Positions 1 to 11,105 of a DNA stretch of 64,000 nucleotides are shown in pieces. This DNA comes from Oscillatoriales cyanobacterium CG2_30_40_61 (GTDB taxonomy: Bacteria > Cyanobacteriota > Cyanobacteriia > Cyanobacteriales > Microcoleaceae). Below the pieces are notes generated by a model. The model saw nothing but the letters and a program-made list of their open reading frames with translations, did not search any database and was not told where the DNA came from. Made by a program: the position numbers and the translations under genes. The stretch covers positions 17,292 through 81,291 of the forward strand of contig MNYZ01000049.1 of the NCBI GenBank assembly GCA_001873365.1, given 5' to 3'. Every line of letters begins with the position of its first letter. Position 1 is the stretch's first letter.

Positions 1-315
1 TTCCCATCGGGGTTCAGACCCTAAAACTTCTTGATTTAAAACAATAATATCCGGTTCATAACCAGATTGTCCACGTTTGGGTTTGATAATTGATTCTCTA
101 GGAATAGTCCAAATGCCACCTTTCCCTATTTGCCTGATTATAATTAATAATTGTTCCATCAGGGAACCGGTTAGATTTGAATGTTTTCCCCTGGGTTTGG
201 GCATTTCAACAATTACTCCTTCATGTAGTTCGTAACGAACTTCTGAGTTTTCGGGATACCAGTTGATAAATTCATCAAAGCTGTAAAATTTGGGTTTGGT
301 TTGGGCTGGAATCAT
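1..315 (-). CDS. Uma2 family putative endonuclease (3' end outside window)
   Basis: I translated this directly. An ATG at 315 (minus strand) opens a frame reading MIPAQTKPKFYSFDEF and continuing without a stop to the window edge, so about 105 N-terminal residues are visible. The pattern YELHEGVIVEMP, then a run ending in YEPDIIVL, is characteristic of the Uma2 (DUF820) family. That family has a PD-(D/E)XK nuclease-like fold and is greatly expanded in cyanobacteria. The biological role of these proteins is largely unknown; nuclease activity is inferred from the fold. The C-terminal part with the ExK catalytic residues lies outside the window, so intactness cannot be judged. Confidence 0.8.
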   Translation of the reverse strand, partial: MIPAQTKPKFYSFDEFINWYPENSEVRYELHEGVIVEMPKPRGKHSNLTGSLMEQLLIIIRQIGKGGIWTIPRESIIKPKRGQSGYEPDIIVLNQEVLGSEPRWE

Positions 316-393
316 AGATTTTTTAGGAAAGTATTAGTGTGCCAAAAAAAGTCAGTTATTGGGTTAATAAAAAAATTTCGCTGTCGGAAGATT

Positions 394-1686
394 TTACCTG
401 ATGAAAGACAAATCAACCCCGCCAAAGTTGGTACTTAAAGCAATATTTAAGTTTTCTAAGACTTTTATTAACCAGAGAACTCCATCTTGAGAACAGGACT
501 CGTAATGATTAAATAAAATAGCAAATCGTTTTTCTAGGTAGGGTTTGATTTTTCGACAAATTAAAACTATTTTGAGTAATAAACCTACAGTCATAGTTGG
601 GCCCACATTAGCAATTAAGTCAATAAACACAAAATGATTAGGTTTTTGGGGACTTTCAACCACCAGAAAGTTTAAGATCTGGTTACAGGTTCTCAGTAGG
701 AGAAATTCACTAAAATTTTCCTCATCACTATGGGGAATGATATTCTGTAATTGCTTGTATAATTTATCATTAAATTGATTACGGATATAGGATGAATCAA
801 TTGACGTTTGGCTGATATATTCATACAAACTATTTTTAAAATCTCGGAAAGATTGATTAGGTTTAGTTTGAGATAGAAAACCTTGAGCTAAATCTTTATA
901 GGTTTGTGATCCTTCTATTTTACCTACAAATTGTTTCAGGGCGGCAAACAGTTCTCGATTATTTAAAAAGGTGGGATTGGGAACCGGAGAAACAATTTTT
1001 CTAGCCGCTTCTAGGGATGTGCGTCGGGCGATGGTGGCGAGTCGCATTTGATGGGCTACATACTGAGACAAATCAAGTTCAAATTTTCGTTGTTTTTGAA
1101 CTTGAATTAGTTGAATCATCTGTTGATGTTCGTAGGAACTATCGTCACTGAGTAAACAATGTTTATAAAGGTAGGGATAGCGAGGAATTAAAATTCTTAG
1201 GGGTTCGGAAGCTTGGGCTTTATAATCTAATTCTTGCCGTTGATTAATCACTTCTGCAAATCGTTTTAGGGCGAGATACTGTTCACTTTTGGTAAATTCA
1301 TAAACCAAATCTCCCAACTGACGAATATTTCGAGCATAGGAATAAACTTTGCGAATTTTAGGAATAGACTCATCAAAAAGCTGAATTAATTTATTAATTG
1401 CTGCTTTGCGTTGGGGAGAAGTATGCCAGCAATTAATTAAAATATAACAACAGCGATTCAGGATATGATTAAAGTCCTGAACCTGTAATTTAGATAGGAC
1501 TAATTTATTTAAGGCTTGAGAAACCTCTAAATCTGGATATCCCGCTCCTTCAATTAATAATAAATTTAGCCTTTCTATCAGTTGATCAGGCTCATCTATT
1601 TCTACCCTTTCTAGCAAATGATCATAGATAATTTGTTCTTCTTTGAGGGTGGCGCGATTAAAAGAATTTCCTAGATTGTTGTTCAT
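394..1686 (-). CDS. conserved cyanobacterial protein of unknown function, 430 aa
   Basis: A long ATG-started reading frame with cyanobacterial codon use. The protein is soluble, largely helical in appearance, and rich in Leu, Ile, Gln and Asn; I see no signal peptide, membrane segment, Cys cluster or nucleotide-binding motif. It starts 78 bp downstream of the Uma2-type start and points the same way, so the two could be co-transcribed with this gene first. I do not recognise the family. The only hydrophobic stretch is near residues 350-375 and looks like a buried helix rather than a membrane span. Confidence 0.75.
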   Translation of the reverse strand: MNNNLGNSFNRATLKEEQIIYDHLLERVEIDEPDQLIERLNLLLIEGAGYPDLEVSQALNKLVLSKLQVQDFNHILNRCCYILINCWHTSPQRKAAINKLIQLFDESIPKIRKVYSYARNIRQLGDLVYEFTKSEQYLALKRFAEVINQRQELDYKAQASEPLRILIPRYPYLYKHCLLSDDSSYEHQQMIQLIQVQKQRKFELDLSQYVAHQMRLATIARRTSLEAARKIVSPVPNPTFLNNRELFAALKQFVGKIEGSQTYKDLAQGFLSQTKPNQSFRDFKNSLYEYISQTSIDSSYIRNQFNDKLYKQLQNIIPHSDEENFSEFLLLRTCNQILNFLVVESPQKPNHFVFIDLIANVGPTMTVGLLLKIVLICRKIKPYLEKRFAILFNHYESCSQDGVLWLIKVLENLNIALSTNFGGVDLSFIR

Positions 1687-2153
1687 TTTTGATTACCCAT
1701 CTACTCAATTTGAGTGTGATTGTCTGGTTAGGTTTTATGATCACAATAAATCTATGATGTTGACCCTGATTAAATTTTAAAATCGACAATAAAATAGCGG
1801 TGTGGAGACCGGAATATTTGGTCGAGTTACAGATGATAGAACTTAGATTAAAAACCATGAAAAAAGTTATTTAAAATAAGTTCAACCCTTGATATCGCCG
1901 ACATCTCCTAGAATGTATCGGTCATCCTGACCCGGAACACTAACACCGCCATTCAGTTGAACAGATTTGATAAAATAACTATTAGGGAGAATAGTTGCAA
2001 CTAATAATATATTTTCTGTGCTTTTTATGCTATTTTCAACAATTAGGGCTGAAATCGCAATCAATCTCAATAAAAATCGCTACAAAACCCGTGATATTTT
2101 AGAATATCATATCTGGGTAATCAATAATCATCAATTTTCAAGAGTTTCAGAGA
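1687..2153. other. intergenic region upstream of murF
   Basis: A 467-bp gap between two divergently transcribed genes. It must hold the promoters of the 430-aa gene and of murF. I see no RNA gene, clear repeat or convincing protein gene; the one 62-codon open frame in it would start with TTG and looks random. Confidence 0.5.
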
Positions 2154-3536
2154 ATGTCTAATCTCATCACTCTCGGTCAGATTGCTCATATTCTAGCGAT
2201 TAATTCCCCATTTTACAGTAATTACACGGATTCTACAACCGTGATCACGATCACAACCGATACCCGCAGTATTAAACCTGGGGAGGTGTTTTTAGCGCTA
2301 CAGGGGGAACACTTTGATGGCCATAACTTTGTGGAACAGGCAATTAACCAGGGGGCGATTGCTGCGATTGTCACCACGGATTTTGCCCAAAATCACCCGG
2401 ATTTACCGCTTTTACCCGTTCCTAGCCCTTTAAAAGCCTATCAACAGATTGCCCGATGGTGGCGGGATCAATTTCAGATTCCGATTATCGGGGTTACCGG
2501 GTCGGTAGGGAAAACCACAACTAAAGAATTAATTGCATCTGTACTCGCAACTCAAGGCAAAGTTTTAAAAACCCAAGCTAACTATAACAATGAAATTGGA
2601 GTTCCTAAAACCCTATTACAACTCACGGCTGATCATGATTTTGCCGTCATAGAAATGGCCATGCGCGGCGCCGGACAAATTACCGAATTAACCCAAATTG
2701 CTCGACCCACAATTGGGGTAATTACTAATGTGGGAACAGCTCATATTGGACTGTTGGGGTCAGAAGATGCGATCGCTTTGGCTAAATGTGAACTATTAGC
2801 AGAAATGCCGAAAACCAGTCTGGCGGTGTTAAATTATGATCAAGAACGTTTAATCAATACCGCCGCTAAAGTTTGGTCTGGAAATACTATTACCTATGGG
2901 TTAAAAGGGGGAGATCTGCGAGGAGAATTAATCGACGCCCAAACCTTGCGAGTCGAAGGAATAGATTTACCCTTACCCTTACTTGGGGCCCATAATGCCT
3001 CTAATTTCTTAGCAGCATTGGCCGTATTTCGGGGAATTTATGGCCCGCAAACCTCATACACGCCTTTTCAGCAACCAATGGTGGTACAGCTACCTGAAGG
3101 TCGGGCGAAACGCTATGAATGGCCAGAAGATATTGTGATTTTAGATGAAACCTATAACGCCGGGTTGGAATCGATGTTGGCGGCCTTGCGGTTATTGGCC
3201 CAAACCCCGGGGAAACGCCGGATTGCGGTATTAGGGACGATGAAAGAGTTGGGAGAGCGATCGCTAGAATTCCATGAACAAGTGGGGCGCACGGTGCGGT
3301 CACTGAATTTGGACGGATTATTGATTTTAGCAGACTTTGACGCCGCCAATGCCTTAGCAACAGGGGCTGGCGGTGTTCCGTTGGTGTCAATAGTTGATGC
3401 CCAAACCTCCGATGCTCATGCTCAAATGGCCAAACAATTAAAAGCCTTAATCGAGTCCGGGGATCGGATTTTATTTAAAGCGTCCCATTCGGTGCAACTA
3501 AATCGGGTTGTAGAATTATTGGGATCGGATTTCTAA
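2154..3536 (+). CDS. murF: UDP-N-acetylmuramoyl-tripeptide--D-alanyl-D-alanine ligase MurF
   Basis: MurF adds D-Ala-D-Ala to the UDP-MurNAc-tripeptide in the cytoplasm, the last soluble step of peptidoglycan precursor synthesis, using ATP. The 460-aa length is normal for the family. Domain order is as expected: an N-terminal UDP-substrate domain with TTDTRSIKPGEVFLALQGEHFDGH (residues ~34-57, quoted only to locate it), the ATP-binding P-loop GVTGSVGKTTTK at 113-124, the central-domain YNNEIGVPKT and EMAMRGAGQI segments, then the C-terminal ligase domain with ILDETYNAG and VLGTMKELG. The start is the first in-frame ATG. It stands alone; the next gene, atpD, follows after 128 bp. Confidence 0.95.
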   Translation: MSNLITLGQIAHILAINSPFYSNYTDSTTVITITTDTRSIKPGEVFLALQGEHFDGHNFVEQAINQGAIAAIVTTDFAQNHPDLPLLPVPSPLKAYQQIARWWRDQFQIPIIGVTGSVGKTTTKELIASVLATQGKVLKTQANYNNEIGVPKTLLQLTADHDFAVIEMAMRGAGQITELTQIARPTIGVITNVGTAHIGLLGSEDAIALAKCELLAEMPKTSLAVLNYDQERLINTAAKVWSGNTITYGLKGGDLRGELIDAQTLRVEGIDLPLPLLGAHNASNFLAALAVFRGIYGPQTSYTPFQQPMVVQLPEGRAKRYEWPEDIVILDETYNAGLESMLAALRLLAQTPGKRRIAVLGTMKELGERSLEFHEQVGRTVRSLNLDGLLILADFDAANALATGAGGVPLVSIVDAQTSDAHAQMAKQLKALIESGDRILFKASHSVQLNRVVELLGSDF

Positions 3537-3649
3537 TAGAATCAAAGGGTAGTCATGATCAGTGATCACGCTTGAGTGATACCCTGAAAGATGGCAATAT
3601 TAAATTCTTCTAAAGCTTTCCGAGACAAATCGGAATCAACTTGTATTAA

Positions 3650-5113
<1,464 letters not shown>

Positions 5114-5122
5114 ATTTCACTT

Positions 5123-5160
5123 GTTGTTGGGCTTTAGCCCTCTTACCAAAGCCCAACAAC
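5123..5160 (+). promoter_or_regulatory. 13-bp perfect hairpin between atpD and atpC
   Basis: Positions 5123-5135 and 5148-5160 are perfect inverted complements (gttgttgggcttt / aaagcccaacaac) with a 12-nt loop. It lies 9 bp after the atpD stop and 42 bp before the atpC start. A T-rich stretch (tataattttt) follows, so it could be a partial terminator or an mRNA-stabilising or processing structure that tunes the beta:epsilon ratio (3:1 in the enzyme). The structure is seen; the function is inferred. Confidence 0.7.
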
Positions 5161-5202
5161 TATAATTTTTGATCTCGATAATATTTTATTAACTCTTGAC
5201 AA

Positions 5203-5616
5203 ATGACATTAACTGTGCGTGTAATCGCCCCGGATCGGACGGTCTGGGATGAACAAGCTGAAGAAGTGATTCTGCCAAGTATCACAGGTCAACTGGGTAT
5301 CCTGACGGGTCACGCTCCCATGTTAACCGCCTTAGATACCGGAGTAATGCGGGTTCGGCTGAAAAATAAATGGACTCCCATTGCTGTAATGGGTGGATTT
5401 GCGGAAGTGGAAGCGAATGAAGTCATCATCTTGGTCAATGGTGCAGAGCGGGGTGACAGCATTAATTTAGAAGCAGCCCGTACCGCCTACGCCCAAGCTA
5501 AAGCTGATTTAGAAGCGACTGAAACCGGTGATTCTAAAAAAGCCAAAATCAAAGCGACCAAAGCTATTAAAAGAGCCAGAGCGCGGTTACAAGCGGCTGG
5601 TGGCGTGGTGGAATAA
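5203..5616 (+). CDS. atpC: F-type ATP synthase subunit epsilon
   Basis: Epsilon subunit of the F1 central stalk, coupling rotation to catalysis and inhibiting ATP hydrolysis (atpE in chloroplast nomenclature). The 137-aa length is standard. The N-terminal beta-sandwich begins [18 protein letters not shown] and contains the conserved [21 protein letters not shown] segment (quoted in part for identity: [11 protein letters not shown]). The C-terminal helical hairpin is rich in Ala, Lys and Arg. It is co-directional with atpD and is probably read on the same transcript through the hairpin between them. Confidence 0.97.
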   Translation: MTLTVRVIAPDRTVWDEQAEEVILPSITGQLGILTGHAPMLTALDTGVMRVRLKNKWTPIAVMGGFAEVEANEVIILVNGAERGDSINLEAARTAYAQAKADLEATETGDSKKAKIKATKAIKRARARLQAAGGVVE

Positions 5617-5788
5617 CCCCCAACCAGACAAAAGGCAAGAAGACCAGGGAACAATAGCAGAAATTATTCAGGTTTAATGATTAGTTTCTAATGCTTTGAC
5701 TTGTGTTTCTTGTCTTTTATATTTATATCTATATTTTCATTGTTAATGTTAGAAAACCTAAGACTTTTTCCATCATAATTTTATTCCT

Positions 5789-8700
5789 ATGGCAATTTTA
5801 CATGGCAGTTGGTGCGTCACGCCGGATCAGTCATTTTTTCTTTGGGGAGAAACCTGGCGACGGCTCACGCCCGCTCTAAGTTCAGAAACAATTCTTTCCT
5901 ATCCTTTTACTTTAAACCATACGGAATTATTAACTCAACCCTTATTAAAAAATATAGGGTTATCGGAGGATTTTCCTAAACTATCCCCACAAATTATAGC
6001 GTTACCTACGGATATTTCTGAATCTGGAGAAATCACTCCAATTTATTCTACTATAACTAATATTCCTAACTCCTATCTTTATCCTTGGGAAATTACAGGA
6101 ATTTGTCTTAATCCTCAACAGGCATTTCAATTTTTACAATCTTTACCCCTAAATACCGCCATCACACCGGAGTCTAACTTAGGGGCAGATTTGCGGTTTT
6201 GGTCGCATATTACCCGTTGGAGTTTAGATTTATTAGCCCGATCTAAATTTTTACCCGGATTCATTCAGGGATCTGATCAAACCGTTAAATCCCAATGGCA
6301 ACCCCTACTTGATAGTGCCATTGATCAAACTCGATTATGGCGTTTTGCTCAACAAATGCCAACGGTTTGCCGCCTGAATCAAGGATTAATAGAAAATCAT
6401 TACCTATCCGTGGATTTTCCCCAATCTGCCCAGGATATTATTATTGACTTTTTAACCGTAATCATTGATCAACAAGTTAGGAATATAGCTCAATCAGTTG
6501 ATCAAAAAGTGATTGGATCATTTCCTCTTTTGCAAACTTGGTTACAAAGTTTAAGTAGCCAAGAAAATATAATTAAGGCGGAATCAGCCGAGATAGAATC
6601 CCTAGAAACTATTGTCAAAAATTGGACTTCTCCCCTACAATTTTCCCTATCTGAATTTAATTTATTTTCTACCGCCTTTCGTTTACATCCCCCCACAGAA
6701 TATCATCCAAATTGGCAATTAGAATATTGTTTACAAGCGATTGATGAACCTGAATTTATTGTTAATACTAATATTATTTGGAATCATCCCGTAGAGTCAT
6801 TTTCCTATCGAGGAAGAACCATTAAACATCCCCAGGAAACCCTATTAAAAGGCCTAGGACTGGCTTCAAAACTCTATCCGGTACTCGAAACCAGTTTACA
6901 ACAAACTCGTCCCCAAGGCTGTAGTTTAAATCCCTTACAGGCCTATGAATTTCTGAAAAGCTATGCTTGGCGTTTTACAGATAGTGGTTTAGGGGTAATT
7001 TTACCTCCAAGTTTAGCTAATCGAGAGGGGTGGGCGAGTCGATTAGGATTAAGTATAAAAGCAGAAACTCCTCAATTAAAAACTAATGAACGTTTAGGAT
7101 TAAAAAGTTTATTAAACTTTAAATGGCAGTTATCAATTGGGGGTCAAACCATGACCAAAGCAGAATTTGATCGTTTAGTTGCTAAGGAAAGTCCCTTAGT
7201 CGAAATTAATGGGGAATGGGTGGAGTTACGGGAATCGGATATTAGATCAGCAAAACTATTTTTTAGTCAACGAAAAGATGAAATGACTCTCTCCTTAGAA
7301 GATGCGTTAAGGTTATCAATGGGGGATACTCAAATGATTGAAAAATTACCCGTTGTTAACTTTGAAGCGGGAGGAAAATTACAGGAATTATTAAATACTT
7401 TAACTAATAATCGTAACTTAGAACCGATTGCCAATCCTAAGAATTTTCAAGGTGAATTACGACCCTATCAGGCTAGGGGTGCAGGTTGGTTATCTTTCTT
7501 GGAACAATGGGGTTTGGGAGCGTGTTTAGCTGATGATATGGGCTTGGGAAAAACCATAGAATTTATTGCTTTTTTATTGCATTTAAAAGAAAACAATAAT
7601 TTAGAAAATCCGGTTTTGTTAGTTTGTCCAACTTCAGTTTTAGGTAATTGGGAACGGGAAGTTAAAAAGTTTAGTCCCACCCTAAAATTTATCGTTCATC
7701 ATGGGGATAAACGCGCCAAAGGTAAAAATTTTGCTAAGGCTATTCAAGAGCAAAATTTAGTGATTACCAGCTATCCTTTAACCTTCCGAGATCAGCAAGA
7801 ATTGCAAGGAGTAACTTGGCAAGGTTTGGTATTAGATGAAGCTCAAAATATTAAAAACCCCGATGCGAAACAATCCAAAACTATTAGAAATATTAACGCT
7901 GCTTTTAAAATCGCTTTAACCGGAACTCCTGTGGAAAATCGGTTATCGGAATTGTGGTCTATTATGGATTTTTTGAATCCCGGTTATTTAGGACAACGGC
8001 TATTTTTTCAACGACGGTTTGCAATTCCAATTGAAAAATATGGGGATACGGACTCTTTAAATATTTTGCGATCGCTAGTACAACCTTTTATTTTACGTCG
8101 CCTCAAAACCGATAAGGATATTATTCAAGATTTACCCGAAAAACAGGAAAATATAGTATTTTGTCCTTTAACAACGGAACAAGCAAGCCTTTATCAAAAA
8201 ATTGTCGATGACTCCTTAGAAAAAATTGATGATGCGGACGGAATTCAACGCCGAGGAATGATTTTAGCTTTATTAGTCAAACTTAAACAGGTTTGTAATC
8301 ATCCAGTTTTAATCGAAGCTAAAGTTAAAAATAGTAAAAAATCAGAATTAATTAAAACTCAATATTCTGGTAAATTACAACGTTTAACAGAAATGTTAGA
8401 TGAGGTTTTAGCAGAAGGCGATCAGGCTTTAATTTTTACTCAATTCGCCGAATGGGGGAAAGTATTACAACCCTATTTAGAACAGTATTTCAACCGAGAA
8501 ATATTATTTTTATATGGGAGTACCTCTAAAAATAAACGAGAAGAAATGATTGACCGGTTTCAAAATGATCCCCAGGCTCCCCCGATTATGATATTATCCT
8601 TAAAAGCCGGAGGAGTCGGTTTAAATTTAACCCGGGCTAATCATGTATTTCACTTCGACCGATGGTGGAACCCCGCAGTGGAAAATCAAGCCACGGATCG

Positions 8701-8923
8701 AGTATTTAGAATTGGTCAAACCCGTAATGTACAAGTGCATAAATTTGTCTGTACGGGAACTTTAGAAGAAAAAATTCATGATTTAATTGAAAGTAAAAAA
8801 GCCTTAGCGGAACAAGTGGTGAGTGCGGGAGAAGATTGGTTAACCAATTTAGATACGGATCAACTCAGAACTCTATTAATATTAGATAGAAACTCAATTA
8901 TTGACGAAGAAATCCCGTTGTAG
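5789..8923 (+). CDS. SNF2-family DEAD/DEAH helicase, 1044 aa
   Basis: A bacterial Snf2-type ATPase, likely a DNA translocase that remodels protein-DNA complexes. The N-terminal half (~1-540) is the SNF2-associated bacterial helicase region. The motor follows: Walker A DDMGLGKT at about residues 582-589, motif II DEAQ near 683, motif III ALTGTPVENRLSELWS, then the C-terminal RecA domain with GGVGLNLTRA near residue 940 and the signature HFDRWWNPAVENQATDR, ending in the FRIGQTRNV region. Length and motif order are typical of cyanobacterial orthologues. A SWIM zinc-finger gene follows after 67 bp on the same strand. This pairing recurs in bacteria, so the two proteins probably act together. Confidence 0.93.
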   Translation: MAILHGSWCVTPDQSFFLWGETWRRLTPALSSETILSYPFTLNHTELLTQPLLKNIGLSEDFPKLSPQIIALPTDISESGEITPIYSTITNIPNSYLYPWEITGICLNPQQAFQFLQSLPLNTAITPESNLGADLRFWSHITRWSLDLLARSKFLPGFIQGSDQTVKSQWQPLLDSAIDQTRLWRFAQQMPTVCRLNQGLIENHYLSVDFPQSAQDIIIDFLTVIIDQQVRNIAQSVDQKVIGSFPLLQTWLQSLSSQENIIKAESAEIESLETIVKNWTSPLQFSLSEFNLFSTAFRLHPPTEYHPNWQLEYCLQAIDEPEFIVNTNIIWNHPVESFSYRGRTIKHPQETLLKGLGLASKLYPVLETSLQQTRPQGCSLNPLQAYEFLKSYAWRFTDSGLGVILPPSLANREGWASRLGLSIKAETPQLKTNERLGLKSLLNFKWQLSIGGQTMTKAEFDRLVAKESPLVEINGEWVELRESDIRSAKLFFSQRKDEMTLSLEDALRLSMGDTQMIEKLPVVNFEAGGKLQELLNTLTNNRNLEPIANPKNFQGELRPYQARGAGWLSFLEQWGLGACLADDMGLGKTIEFIAFLLHLKENNNLENPVLLVCPTSVLGNWEREVKKFSPTLKFIVHHGDKRAKGKNFAKAIQEQNLVITSYPLTFRDQQELQGVTWQGLVLDEAQNIKNPDAKQSKTIRNINAAFKIALTGTPVENRLSELWSIMDFLNPGYLGQRLFFQRRFAIPIEKYGDTDSLNILRSLVQPFILRRLKTDKDIIQDLPEKQENIVFCPLTTEQASLYQKIVDDSLEKIDDADGIQRRGMILALLVKLKQVCNHPVLIEAKVKNSKKSELIKTQYSGKLQRLTEMLDEVLAEGDQALIFTQFAEWGKVLQPYLEQYFNREILFLYGSTSKNKREEMIDRFQNDPQAPPIMILSLKAGGVGLNLTRANHVFHFDRWWNPAVENQATDRVFRIGQTRNVQVHKFVCTGTLEEKIHDLIESKKALAEQVVSAGEDWLTNLDTDQLRTLLILDRNSIIDEEIPL

Positions 8924-8975
8924 CGCTTAAGCGCATCTTATCTTATAACAATTATGTGCGTTAAAGCGCAACAAC
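8917..8975 (+). repeat. imperfect inverted repeat between the SNF2 and SWIM genes
   Basis: Arms 8917-8935 and 8957-8975 are complementary at 16 of 19 positions, with a 21-nt loop. The left arm contains the SNF2 stop codon and an internal palindrome gcgcttaagcgc. There is no T-tract, so it is more likely an mRNA-stability or processing hairpin than a terminator. Confidence 0.55.
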
Positions 8976-8978
8976 TAG

Positions 8979-8986
8979 AAGGAGGA
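8979..8986 (+). promoter_or_regulatory. strong Shine-Dalgarno for the SWIM gene
   Basis: The sequence aaggagga lies 4 nt before the ATG at 8991, an unusually complete Shine-Dalgarno for this window. It confirms that start and suggests efficient translation of the downstream gene. Confidence 0.8.
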
Positions 8987-8990
8987 TAAA

Positions 8991-9815
8991 ATGAGTCAGG
9001 AATGGTGGTCACAACAATGGTTAGATTTATTAGACAAATATCGGTTCAAAAAACGCTTGGAACGGGCTAGAAATTACGCTAGAGAAGGGAATGTTTTAAA
9101 GATTGAATTTAAAGATCAAAAAGTTTTAGCTCAGGTGCAGGGGACTCAAATCGAACCTTACAGCATTTCGCTTTGGCTAGATATATTTAGTGATGAAGAA
9201 TGGAATTATATTATCGCAACCCTGTCGCAACGGGCAATTTTTAGTGCTAAATTATTAGCCGGAGAAATGCCGCCAGATATTGAGGATGTGTTTGCGGCTA
9301 ATGGGTTAAGATTATTTCCTTTTTCCTTGGATAATGTTCATTCTGAATGTAGTTGTCCAGATCAAGCTAATCCCTGTAAACATATTGCTGCGGTCTATTA
9401 TTTGTTAGGCGATCGCTTTAGTGAAGATCCTTTTGTTTTATTTCAACTCCGGGGAAAAAGTGCCGAACAAATTATTACCGCCTTACGACAACTGCGAGGT
9501 CAAAGTGAGGATAAAATCAATGTTTCTACCCCAGAAGAAATTATGGTAAAATCCAATCCTCATGCTCTGAAACTTGAGCAATTTTGGAATTATACTCAAC
9601 AGTTAGATTCGGCTTTAGTCGTGATTATACCGCCGCCAAGTAGTGAAACGGTACTCGATGTTTTAGGGGAAATTCCCTTAGCATCAGTAGGGATTAAATC
9701 TACAAATCGTTCTGTTCTTTCCGACACAGATAATGTGATGAAATATTTAGAAACAGTCTACAAAAATGTCAGTCAGCAAGCCGTTTTAGTTGCCCTGAAT
9801 CGGGAAGAAAATTAA
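8991..9815 (+). CDS. SWIM zinc-finger domain protein, 274 aa
   Basis: The SWIM motif is visible near residues 121-133 as CSCPDQANPCKHI, matching CxC-xn-CxH. SWIM fingers bind DNA or proteins, and in bacteria SWIM proteins are commonly encoded next to Snf2 helicases. The rest is a soluble alpha/beta protein with no other motif I recognise. The start is fixed by a strong Shine-Dalgarno. It follows the Snf2-type gene by 67 bp and is convergent with the HAD gene, with only 9 bp between the two stops. Confidence 0.88.
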   Translation: MSQEWWSQQWLDLLDKYRFKKRLERARNYAREGNVLKIEFKDQKVLAQVQGTQIEPYSISLWLDIFSDEEWNYIIATLSQRAIFSAKLLAGEMPPDIEDVFAANGLRLFPFSLDNVHSECSCPDQANPCKHIAAVYYLLGDRFSEDPFVLFQLRGKSAEQIITALRQLRGQSEDKINVSTPEEIMVKSNPHALKLEQFWNYTQQLDSALVVIIPPPSSETVLDVLGEIPLASVGIKSTNRSVLSDTDNVMKYLETVYKNVSQQAVLVALNREEN

Positions 9816-9824
9816 TTAAATAAT

Positions 9825-10487
9825 TCAGAAAATATTATGTTCTATGTTCCGTACCAAAATATTCTCAATAGCATTCATTAGTTCAGAAGGATGAACAATT
9901 AAAATATCTGGTTTCTGTTGGGCTAAAATCTCGGCTGAATTATATCCCCAACTGACCGCAATACTTTTAACATGGGATTGTTGGGCTGCATTAATATCTC
10001 TAGTTTCATCTCCAATATAAATCGCTTGCTGGGGTTGGATTTTTTCTTTATATAATAATTGATTAATAATTTTATGTTTTCCAAATAGACTAATTCCTGA
10101 ATATATCCCTTTAAAACACTTGACTAAATCATAACGGGATAAAATTGTAGTCACATTCATTTTAGAGTTAGAAGTTACAATATAAAGACTATAATTTTGC
10201 TGGTGTAATTGTCGCAAAGTCTCGGGAATTGTGGGGAATAAATTAATCTGTTGTAAATCATGATTTAATTCATAAATGACTCTTCGGACTAAAAAAGGGA
10301 GTTTGAATAGAGAAATCCCTGATTCTTGAATAATCTCCCAAGAACTTAAATTTTGAATTTGACTCAGGGTTTCCGGGCTAGTCGGAGCATAACCAAACTC
10401 ATCAGATAAGCGATTAGAAATTCTGACCACGGCGTTTAAGGTATCGGCCAAAGTCCCGTCAAAGTCGAAAATAATGGTTTTATTCAT
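9825..10487 (-). CDS. HAD-superfamily hydrolase, phosphoglycolate phosphatase-like
   Basis: I start it at the ATG at 10487 (220 aa), because HAD motif I begins directly after it: MNKTIIFDFDGTLADT, with the nucleophile and acid Asp8 and Asp10. The frame stays open for 15 codons upstream but that stretch (HSPFPP) looks non-coding. Motif II is VTSNSK, and motifs III/IV are the Lys region and YIGDETRDINAAQ. The helical cap between motifs I and II is of the Gph/PGP type, so a small phosphorylated metabolite such as phosphoglycolate is a plausible substrate, though specificity cannot be read from sequence. Confidence 0.85.
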   Translation of the reverse strand: MNKTIIFDFDGTLADTLNAVVRISNRLSDEFGYAPTSPETLSQIQNLSSWEIIQESGISLFKLPFLVRRVIYELNHDLQQINLFPTIPETLRQLHQQNYSLYIVTSNSKMNVTTILSRYDLVKCFKGIYSGISLFGKHKIINQLLYKEKIQPQQAIYIGDETRDINAAQQSHVKSIAVSWGYNSAEILAQQKPDILIVHPSELMNAIENILVRNIEHNIF

Positions 10488-11105
10488 GGGAGGGAATGGG
10501 GAATGGGGGAAAATCAACCTCCGTATTTTCAAGGAGATACTCCCAGGACTAGGATCTCAGGAAAAGTGACCTAAAACAGAAAAAATACTCAATTGTCCTG
10601 AGCAATATCGAATTTAGCCCAAGATAATGTCCAAATTTGAGCCGAATTTATTCTGCATAACCTTTATATAATCATGCTTTTAGCTAATCCTCCTGATTGT
10701 AGATCAGACTTACGGTTTCTGGGTGATATATTGTGGTGCTTGTTTCTAAAATCCGTGATCTTACGGAGATTCAAACTCGATAAAAATAACAATATTATTT
10801 TTTAACTAAACCCAGATTTTTTATAATTCCTATGGTGGTATATATAGGGTCTTTCCTCCCTATATATGGGGAATTTAGTCAATTCTTTAAATAAAGATAC
10901 AACTCTATAAAGGTTATGTAAAACTTTCCTAAATTTTCATCAATGGCGGTGACAAACCAATAAAGTTTGCTATTGTAGTTATTAACAGCTTGTATGTAAT
11001 CACTCTGGTTACTGAGACGTCCCACTCTAAGGAGACACTCAAGAAAACAGAGTTATAAGTTCAGGGCCACAGTAACCAGCAGGATATTCACACATAGGAG
11101 TCCAA
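10488..11105. other. 618-bp intergenic region upstream of the PEP-CTERM gene
   Basis: An AT-rich gap between divergent genes. It contains a 10-bp hairpin at 10840-10867 and, further down, the untranslated leader of the PEP-CTERM gene. I see no small ORF or RNA gene that I can support. The length suggests a long, possibly regulated leader. Confidence 0.5.
10840..10867. repeat. 10-bp perfect inverted repeat
   Basis: Arms atatataggg (10840-10849) and ccctatatat (10858-10867) flank an 8-nt loop (tctttcct), about 240 bp upstream of the PEP-CTERM start. It could be an operator or a transcript hairpin; nothing in the sequence decides between these. Confidence 0.5.

Noticed and set aside
1658..1858. 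66-codon minus-strand frame overlapping the start of the 430-aa gene
   Set aside because: It overlaps the N-terminus of a better-supported gene in another frame and has no supporting features.
1882..2070. 62-codon minus-strand open frame in the murF upstream gap
   Set aside because: It would start with TTG, has no ribosome site, and the residues resemble no known protein; most likely chance.
3001..3390. Minus-strand open frame inside murF
   Set aside because: It lies entirely within murF, in antisense; its codon use is the shadow of murF coding sequence.
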